Below are positions 20,294-23,871 of a DNA stretch of 23,871 bases, one piece after another. Both the position numbers and the translations under genes were made by a program. This stretch comes from a virus. How positions within the stretch are numbered: position 1 is the first letter of the stretch; every line of letters begins with the position of its first letter. A model generated the notes under the pieces. It did no database searches. It was not told where the DNA came from and saw nothing but the letters and a program-made list of their open reading frames with translations. The stretch lies in IMG/VR virus record IMGVR_UViG_3300042305_001769, positions 1-23,871 of that record. One strand, 5' to 3'.

Positions 20294-20314
20294 ATTCGTT
20301 CTTATTATTATGAT

Positions 20315-20347
20315 GTGAATATACGAAATGGCTCTCGGGAAGCCAAC
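20315..20347 (-). promoter_or_regulatory. Early promoter with inverted repeat in spacer
   Basis: Sense GTTGGCTTCCCGAGAGCC then ATTTCG and TATATTCACATC. TTG to TATATT is 20 nt. GGCT and AGCC in the spacer can pair. Confidence 0.72.
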
Positions 20348-20351
20348 AGGG

Positions 20352-20603
20352 TTATTCTGTTATTTCAATTTCTTCAATTCTACAAATGGTAACATAAGTC
20401 CACCCATGTGCGGTCCAATCCTTATATTTACCATCCCCAAACCAATCAGATTCAATTAATTTATCTCCATACAATGGTGTTTCAGCAACTATTTTTTGGG
20501 CATGTTCTAATGCTTTTTCTTTGCTTAAATAAGTGGCTTTCAGTTCATATTCCTGGAACCCATGTTTGTTTTCATCGCCTTTATGTACTTGATATGCTTT
20601 CAT
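20352..20603 (-). CDS. Small protein, unknown
   Basis: 83 residues. M-K-A-Y-Q-V-H-K-G-D-E-N, then Y-L-S-K-E-K-A-L-E-H-A-Q-K-I-V-A-E-T, then W-F-G-D-G-K-Y-K-D-W-T-A-H-G-W-T-Y-V and a final I-C-R-I-E-E-I-E-I-T-E. The beta-helix-beta layout with a tryptophan-rich loop is typical of small phage proteins interacting with host factors, but no family is assigned. Confidence 0.68.
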   Translation of the reverse strand: MKAYQVHKGDENKHGFQEYELKATYLSKEKALEHAQKIVAETPLYGDKLIESDWFGDGKYKDWTAHGWTYVTICRIEEIEITE

Positions 20604-20624
20604 AACCTTTTTTTTATTATACCT

Positions 20625-20654
20625 AAAGATACGAACTTACTTTCGATTAAGCAA
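20625..20654 (-). promoter_or_regulatory. Early promoter, variant
   Basis: Sense TTGCTTAATCG...TTCG then TATCTTTAGG. Spacing TTG to TATCTT is 20 nt. Deviates by TTGC instead of TTGG and lacks CAC. Its upstream half overlaps the end of the 20647 gene. Confidence 0.55.
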
Positions 20655-20919
20655 CTTTTGACATAAAAAAAGTTGTAAAATTAACCTCAATATCATTGAA
20701 GGAATCCTTAACCTTACCGTCCCTAACGGATACTTCAATCTCATCCAAATACACCGTGTGTGTTGACATTAAAAACATTTCAATAAATTGACCTTTTATA
20801 AAATCAATTAACTCCTGGCCTATCATTCCTGTAACCTCAATCGGTTCAAACGAGTTATTAAAGTAGTGGTTCATAAACATGAAGTACTGCTTTTTCATAA
20901 TGTAATCGTAGTTGCTCAT
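20647..20919 (-). CDS. Small protein, unknown
   Basis: 90 residues, aromatic- and methionine-rich N-terminus (Y-D-Y-I-M-K-K-Q-Y-F-M-F-M-N-H-Y-F-N) and a beta-rich C-terminus (V-Y-L-D-E-I-E-V-S-V-R-D-G-K-V). Not recognised. The leader before the ATG carries AAAGGTT as in three other array genes. Confidence 0.66.
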   Translation of the reverse strand: MSNYDYIMKKQYFMFMNHYFNNSFEPIEVTGMIGQELIDFIKGQFIEMFLMSTHTVYLDEIEVSVRDGKVKDSFNDIEVNFTTFFMSKVA

Positions 20920-20938
20920 AACCTTTATTTTTAAGATT

Positions 20939-20970
20939 TAAATGTACGAACTTACTTTTGCTCAGCCAAC
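20939..20970 (-). promoter_or_regulatory. Early promoter
   Basis: Sense GTTGGCTGAGC...AAGTTCG then TACATTTAAATC. TTG to TACATT is 20 nt. The TTG box lies inside the last codons of the upstream gene. Confidence 0.65.
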
Positions 20971-21137
20971 CCTTCTAAGTGGCTGATTGTTGCTTTTATT
21001 GTTCCAATATAGTAACCAGACTCATAGGCATAACTAATTTCTTTACCATATTTAGACCCCTCATCCAATGCCTTCTTTAATGTGTTAACCAACGCATTTA
21101 ATTCGTACTCAGTCAATTCAATTTTTTTCATATCCAT
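20952..21137 (-). CDS. Small helical protein, unknown
   Basis: 61 residues, charged helix (I-E-L-T-E-Y-E-L-N-A-L-V-N-T-L-K-K-A-L-D) and a second helix with Y-Y-I-G-T-I-K-A-T-I-S-H-L-E-G-L-A. Not recognised. The start could also be M3. Confidence 0.65.
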   Translation of the reverse strand: MDMKKIELTEYELNALVNTLKKALDEGSKYGKEISYAYESGYYIGTIKATISHLEGLAEQK

Positions 21138-21149
21138 TATTATTATGGG

Positions 21150-21182
21150 GTGAATGTACGAAATTATCTTTTAAGACCCAAC
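21150..21182 (-). promoter_or_regulatory. Early promoter
   Basis: Sense GTTGGGTCTTAAAAGATAATTTCG then TACATTCACCCC. TTG to TACATT is 20 nt. Overlaps the end of the 21164 gene. Confidence 0.68.
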
Positions 21183-21409
21183 CCTTTATCCACACCATCC
21201 CACAATTTTCTAGCCATTAGGTAATCCACCTCAGCCATTATATCTGATTCATACTCTCGGGTCATTACCTCAATTGGGTAACCCTCAGGTAACTCATCTA
21301 AATTATCTAATTGCCAATCCAGGAATTGTTCTATTTCGAAGTAACCCCAATCATCTGAAATACCCATTAAACATTGGGCTGCGTCTCTAAGTTGTTCTTG
21401 TAATGTCAT
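21164..21409 (-). CDS. Small acidic protein, unknown
   Basis: 81 residues, very acidic in the middle (D-D-W-G-Y-F-E-I-E-Q-F-L-D-W-Q-L-D-N-L-D-E-L-P-E-G). Acidic, Trp-containing small phage proteins are sometimes DNA mimics or inhibitors of host enzymes; that is only a possibility here. Confidence 0.66.
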   Translation of the reverse strand: MTLQEQLRDAAQCLMGISDDWGYFEIEQFLDWQLDNLDELPEGYPIEVMTREYESDIMAEVDYLMARKLWDGVDKGLGLKR

Positions 21410-21424
21410 AACCTTTATTATGTG

Positions 21425-21457
21425 GTGAATGTACGAAATTTATTTTAGGCTTCCACG
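21425..21457 (-). promoter_or_regulatory. Early promoter, weak -33 box
   Basis: Sense CCGTGGAAGCC...AAATTTCG then TACATTCACC. The usual TTG is GTG here, at the same 20-nt spacing, so this copy is probably weaker. Confidence 0.5.
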
Positions 21458-21660
21458 GATTGAAACACAACATCCAAATGCATGGTATTTAAACTCAACA
21501 TCAAATACTCATCTTGTTCAGCCTCATTTAATGAGTCAGCTATTTCCATCATATCGGCCCATGTACTAGGTCCCATCATCCCATAAACATCTATTTCACG
21601 GTTGGCTCTTAATTGCAAATTCAATAATCTGTGTACTTTTTCTCTGTTAATTGTATTCAT
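21445..21660 (-). CDS. Small acidic protein, unknown
   Basis: 71 residues starting MNTINREKVHRLLNLQLR. The open frame extends further upstream to 21753 but that part translates the promoter at 21683-21715, so the start at 21660 is chosen. Acidic and helical in the second half (E-I-A-D-S-L-N-E-A-E-Q-D-E-Y-L-M). Not recognised. Confidence 0.66.
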   Translation of the reverse strand: MNTINREKVHRLLNLQLRANREIDVYGMMGPSTWADMMEIADSLNEAEQDEYLMLSLNTMHLDVVFQSVEA

Positions 21661-21682
21661 GTTATTATTTATTATTATGGTG

Positions 21683-21715
21683 TGAATATACGAAATGGCC
21701 CTCGAGGGGCCAAAT
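21683..21715 (-). promoter_or_regulatory. Early promoter with palindromic spacer
   Basis: Sense ATTTGGCCCCTCGAGGGCC then ATTTCG and TATATTCACACC. TTG to TATATT is 20 nt. The spacer holds GGCCC...GGGCC. Confidence 0.72.
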
Positions 21716-21722
21716 CTGTTTT

Positions 21723-21827
21723 TTAATGGAATATAACTGCTATATAATAACAAGTAATTCCTACAATCGCTATACTGAGTACACCCAGTACTAATTCGAT
21801 TAAGTCTTTTTTAGTTTCTTTGTTCAT
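21723..21827 (-). CDS. 34-residue membrane micro-protein
   Basis: M-N-K-E-T-K-K-D-L-I then a hydrophobic span (ELVLGVLSIAIVGITCYYIA) and V-I-F-H. The start is one base after the stop of the 46-residue gene upstream, so the two are coupled. Not recognised. Confidence 0.6.
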   Translation of the reverse strand: MNKETKKDLIELVLGVLSIAIVGITCYYIAVIFH

Positions 21828-21828
21828 A

Positions 21829-21969
21829 TTACAATAATTGAGATACTAACCAAGCAAATAAACCACTCAATACTACAAACGCTGTACTGTATACTAAGTT
21901 TGTAAATGCTGCTTCACGTCTAATTTGACGTTTTGATGTTTCGTAATTAAAATTGTTTTGTTGTTTCAT
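21829..21969 (-). CDS. 46-residue membrane micro-protein
   Basis: A basic, Gln/Asn-rich N-terminus (M-K-Q-Q-N-N-F-N-Y-E-T-S-K-R-Q-I-R-R) followed by one span at about 24-44 (NLVYSTAFVVLSGLFAWLVS). First gene after the promoter at 21991-22023, with leader AACGAAAATG as in the 19959 gene. Not recognised. Confidence 0.6.
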   Translation of the reverse strand: MKQQNNFNYETSKRQIRREAAFTNLVYSTAFVVLSGLFAWLVSQLL

Positions 21970-21990
21970 TTTCGTTCTTATTATTATGTT

Positions 21991-22023
21991 GTGAATGTAC
22001 GAAATTTATTTTAATCTTCAAAC
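21991..22023 (-). promoter_or_regulatory. Early promoter
   Basis: Sense GTTTGAAGATTAAAATAAATTTCG then TACATTCACAAC. TTG to TACATT is 19 nt, the only copy with that spacing. Its TTG box lies inside the end of the 22011 gene. Confidence 0.62.
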
Positions 22024-22169
22024 TTTTCAAACTCACCTATTTCTTTTAATTCATCAATGATAGACTCTAAAGTATAAGATAAATCTTCTAAGTCAAAATT
22101 ATCAGCTTTTGTAATGTTGCTTTCAGCAATTTGTTTTGCTGCTTCTAAATGTTTAATTAATTCTTTCAT
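22011..22169 (-). CDS. 52-residue helical protein, unknown
   Basis: MKELIKHLEAAKQIAESNIT then D-N-F-D-L-E-D-L-S-Y-T-L-E-S-I-I-D-E-L-K-E-I-G-E-F. Two amphipathic helices, acidic C-terminus. Not recognised; supported by its own promoter and by continuous codon use like its neighbours. Confidence 0.62.
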   Translation of the reverse strand: MKELIKHLEAAKQIAESNITKADNFDLEDLSYTLESIIDELKEIGEFEKFED

Positions 22170-22190
22170 GTTATTTATTATTATTATGAT

Positions 22191-22223
22191 GTGAATGTAC
22201 GAAATTAATCTAATATCTCCAAC
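22191..22223 (-). promoter_or_regulatory. Early promoter
   Basis: Sense GTTGGAGATATTAGATTAATTTCG then TACATTCACATC. TTG to TACATT is 20 nt. Overlaps the end of the 22205 gene. Confidence 0.68.
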
Positions 22224-22507
22224 AATTCTTCTTTAGCTTCTTGAGTAACTGTTCTATTTTTACCTCCAATATGAAACTCAATTACTTCATCTAAATCAAG
22301 TACTCTATATTCTTTCCAATCGTAAATAGTAAATATGTCACCGTTTTCAGTTTCACATATCCAATCAAAATTTACTTTATCTTCACCTGTATTACCAATG
22401 ATTTGAGCTTCACCTAAAGCTTTAGTTAATTTATTCACTGTAGTTTTAATAACTGTATCGTGAAATGAGGTTCCGTTTGCTTCTACTCTGTTTGTTAATT
22501 TAGCCAT
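22205..22507 (-). CDS. Small conserved-looking phage protein, unknown
   Basis: 100 residues. M-A-K-L-T-N-R-V-E-A-N-G-T-S-F, then F-D-W-I-C-E-T-E-N-G-D-I-F-T-I-Y-D-W-K-E-Y-R (about 47-68) and I-E-F-H-I-G-G-K-N. The F-x-I-Y-D-W-K region is of a kind found in small proteins of several phages, but I cannot name the family or function. Complete, with its own promoter. Confidence 0.7.
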   Translation of the reverse strand: MAKLTNRVEANGTSFHDTVIKTTVNKLTKALGEAQIIGNTGEDKVNFDWICETENGDIFTIYDWKEYRVLDLDEVIEFHIGGKNRTVTQEAKEELLEILD

Positions 22508-22531
22508 GTTTTTATTATTTTTTATTATGAT

Positions 22532-22564
22532 GTGAATATACGAAATTTACTCTGAATCTCCAAC
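22532..22564 (-). promoter_or_regulatory. Early promoter
   Basis: Sense GTTGGAGATTCAGAGTAAATTTCG then TATATTCACATC. TTG to TATATT is 20 nt. Confidence 0.68.
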
Positions 22565-22741
22565 TGAGTTTTCAATATACAAAATAAAGTCTTCCATTAG
22601 TTCTTCTCTAGTTTTATAACCTATACCATGACCAAAATCAATATTACCATCTTCATCAGTATTTTCTCCAATACCATGTAAGTATTCAGTAACCAATTCA
22701 TCTAATAGATTTTCTACTTCTTCAAATTTTAAATTTTTCAT
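22547..22741 (-). CDS. Small acidic protein, unknown
   Basis: 64 residues, strongly acidic (E-E-V-E-N-L-L-D-E-L-V-T-E-Y and E-N-T-D-E-D-G-N-I-D-F-G-H-G-I-G-Y). No family. Its ATG lies one base after the stop of the 22743 gene, so the pair shares a transcript. Confidence 0.66.
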   Translation of the reverse strand: MKNLKFEEVENLLDELVTEYLHGIGENTDEDGNIDFGHGIGYKTREELMEDFILYIENSVGDSE

Positions 22742-22742
22742 A

Positions 22743-22922
22743 TTAGTCTTGTTTTTCAGATTTTTCTATTTCAGTAAATACAGCATGTAATATCATATGA
22801 TAACCTTCAAATACTTTATCAATCAAATAGATTTCATGATGATAATTTTCAATAAGATCTTGTAGTTCATCTGAGAATTTTTTTAATTCTTGTGGGTGGT
22901 TTTGTTCAAATTCGCTTTTCAT
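22743..22922 (-). CDS. 59-residue helical protein, unknown
   Basis: Starts MKSEFEQNHPQELKKFSDEL. The open frame extends upstream to 23015 but that part translates the hairpin-containing promoter, so 22922 is chosen. A charged helix then H-H-E-I-Y-L-I-D-K-V-F-E-G-Y. Not recognised. Confidence 0.66.
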   Translation of the reverse strand: MKSEFEQNHPQELKKFSDELQDLIENYHHEIYLIDKVFEGYHMILHAVFTEIEKSEKQD

Positions 22923-22940
22923 TTTTATTATTATTATGAT

Positions 22941-22974
22941 GTGAATGTACGAAGAGGCTTTCGCCTCTCCAAAT
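22941..22974 (-). promoter_or_regulatory. Early promoter with hairpin spacer
   Basis: Sense ATTTGGAGAGGCGAAAGCC then TCTTCG and TACATTCACATC. Same hairpin as at 19981 and 23162 with one changed base (CTTC for CTCC). TTG to TACATT is 20 nt. Confidence 0.72.
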
Positions 22975-22987
22975 GAATTTTTTATTT

Positions 22988-23143
22988 TTAACCTACTAAA
23001 ACTTCCATTAAACAATCACAAATCCAAACGTTTTCATAACTTTCTTTAGCTTTACGTTCAACACATAATGCTCTTGAATAATCATTGGTAGAGTAAATAT
23101 CAAAAATTTCTTTACCTAATGATGCTTTAACTATATATCTCAT
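22988..23143 (-). CDS. 51-residue protein, unknown
   Basis: M-R-Y-I-V-K-A-S-L-G-K-E-I-F-D-I-Y-S-T-N, then A-L-C-V-E-R-K-A-K-E-S-Y-E-N-V-W-I-C-D-C-L. Three cysteines (C27, C42, C44). Beta-alpha-beta layout. Not recognised; own promoter at 23162-23195 and a leader with AAAGGTTATG. Confidence 0.62.
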   Translation of the reverse strand: MRYIVKASLGKEIFDIYSTNDYSRALCVERKAKESYENVWICDCLMEVLVG

Positions 23144-23161
23144 AACCTTTATTATTATGAT

Positions 23162-23195
23162 GTGAATGTACGGAGAGGCTTTCGCCTCTCCAAAT
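23162..23195 (-). promoter_or_regulatory. Early promoter with hairpin spacer
   Basis: Sense ATTTGGAGAGGCGAAAGCC then TCTCCG and TACATTCACATC. Spacer is the perfect inverted repeat GAGAGGC-GAAA-GCCTCTC. TTG to TACATT is 20 nt. Confidence 0.72.
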
Positions 23196-23202
23196 AAATT
23201 TT

Positions 23203-23655
23203 TTAATATTCTATATTTATTTTCTTTAAAAGTTCATTAATTAATTCTTCAATATTAATATCATTTTTAATATTATTTAATACTAATTCATTATTAATTT
23301 TAATCTTTAAATTATCATCATATTTTAAATTTCTATTTTTATTAAAACAATAACCATCATAAATTAAACCTCTACTATTACTACTCTCCCAATTTAAACA
23401 TTTATTTACATCATTTAAATCATCCATATAAATTCTAAAATTATCATCTTCACATCTATTTTTAAATTCTTCTAATTTTTCTTTATATTCTTTCTCTAAA
23501 TTTAAATATTTCTCTATAATTTCTTTTTTAATTATTTTAAATTCTTTAATTTCATTTTTATATTTTTCTCTATAATTATCTTTTATTTCTTTATCTTTTC
23601 TTTCAATAATTACATCAACTAAAACTTCAATTTCCTTTTTACTTAATTTTTTCAT
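23203..23655 (-). CDS. Lys/Glu/Asn-rich coiled-coil protein, unknown
   Basis: 150 residues. Residues 1-70 form a highly charged coiled coil (K-K-E-I-E-V-L-V-D-V-I-I-E-R-K-D-K-E-I-K, then E-K-E-Y-K-E-K-L-E-E-F-K). The second half has C-L-N-W-E-S-S-N-S-R-G and an Asn-rich C-terminus. Its DNA is even more AT-rich than the neighbours and its codons are mostly A/T-ended, which may mark a different origin. Not recognised. Confidence 0.68.
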   Translation of the reverse strand: MKKLSKKEIEVLVDVIIERKDKEIKDNYREKYKNEIKEFKIIKKEIIEKYLNLEKEYKEKLEEFKNRCEDDNFRIYMDDLNDVNKCLNWESSNSRGLIYDGYCFNKNRNLKYDDNLKIKINNELVLNNIKNDINIEELINELLKKINIEY

Positions 23656-23679
23656 ATTATTATTTATTATTATTATGAG

Positions 23680-23712
23680 GTGAATATACGAAATTATTTC
23701 TGGATTTCCAAA
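23680..23712 (-). promoter_or_regulatory. Early promoter
   Basis: Sense TTTGGAAATCCAGAAATAATTTCG then TATATTCACCTC. TTG to TATATT is 20 nt. Confidence 0.7.
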
Positions 23713-23720
23713 TGAATTTT

Positions 23721-23871
23721 TTAATAATAATCTTCTTCATCTAAATACTCATAACTTATTAATAACATACCATCTTTTACTTCTATATTATACCATATAT
23801 TATCATCATCTTCTTCTACTAAACAAACACCATCACCTACAAATTCAAATAAACTATCAGGATCAATATCT
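23721..23871 (-). CDS. Partial small acidic protein, unknown
   Basis: The 5' end lies beyond the window; 49 codons to the stop are visible, with F-E-F-V-G-D-G-V-C-L-V-E-E-D-D-D-N-I-W-Y-N and a final Y-L-D-E-E-D-Y-Y. Strongly acidic, beta-rich. No family recognised; its promoter would be to the right of the window. Confidence 0.55.
   Translation of the reverse strand, partial: DIDPDSLFEFVGDGVCLVEEDDDNIWYNIEVKDGMLLISYEYLDEEDYY

Noticed and set aside
22951-22970. GAGAGGC-GAAA-GCCTCTC as an ordinary intrinsic terminator
   Set aside because: No T tract follows the stem; the following bases are the -7 region of the promoter. Kept as a spacer hairpin instead.
19981-23712. CRISPR-like array from the repeated segments
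   Set aside because: The repeats are promoters: they precede start codons, lie at irregular 150-450 base intervals and are separated by genes, not by equal spacers.

Overview
The window reads as part of the genome of a large tailed phage of the T4-like (contractile tail) type that infects a member of the Bacteroidota. The T4-like character comes from a baseplate block (homologues of gp6, gp25 and gp5) and a late-transcription sigma factor of the gp55 type. The Bacteroidota host is inferred from promoters of the TTG-N20-TAnnTT type, weak or absent Shine-Dalgarno sites, and phage genes for proteins typical of that phylum: a type IX secretion (T9SS) C-terminal sorting domain, GEVED, cohesin- and dockerin-like domains, and lipoproteins with surface-export-like residues after the lipobox cysteine. 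The DNA is AT-rich. Every gene I accept, and all tRNAs, lie on the minus strand, so transcription runs from high to low coordinates.

Layout in transcription order (right to left). (1) 23871-19183: an array of about 18 very small, mostly unrecognised genes, nearly all led by an almost identical promoter; this looks like an early, host-takeover region. It includes several genes of 31-59 codons, four of them probable membrane or lysine-rich micro-proteins, one gene apparently broken by a single-base insertion (19183-19336), and a structured non-coding stretch (19377-19746). (2) 19158-16092: a T5orf172/GIY-YIG protein, a small HTH regulator with a strong terminator, a DUF932 protein, two overlapping lipoprotein genes and a small acidic protein. 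(3) 16086-15494: five tRNA genes (Leu-UAA, Thr-UGU, Ser-UGA, Glu-UUC, Gln-UUG) with structured spacers. (4) 15452-7920: one tightly packed operon whose first seven or eight genes nearly all encode exported or membrane proteins (HExxH protein, T9SS-sorted cohesin/dockerin protein, two membrane proteins, CsgG-like lipoprotein, outer-membrane barrel-like protein, GEVED/dockerin protein, secreted protein), followed by a holin candidate and a GH19 endolysin and closed by a terminator. (5) 7775-5338: small proteins, an HD-domain phosphohydrolase, a membrane protein and the gp55-like sigma factor. (6) 5303-1: baseplate and tail genes.

The most unusual content is the exported-protein operon. It looks like a phage-encoded cell-surface programme: a putative lipoprotein secretion pore, an outer-membrane protein, and surface proteins that share a roughly 150-residue dockerin-containing module, one of which also carries a cohesin-like domain and a T9SS sorting signal. 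It is expressed in the same unit as the lysis genes. The second notable feature is the promoter array, in which the TTG to TAYATT spacing is fixed at 20 nt and several spacers are perfect or near-perfect hairpins. A third is a candidate late promoter, AATATTTATAA, upstream of late genes, which is the reverse complement of the T4 late box.
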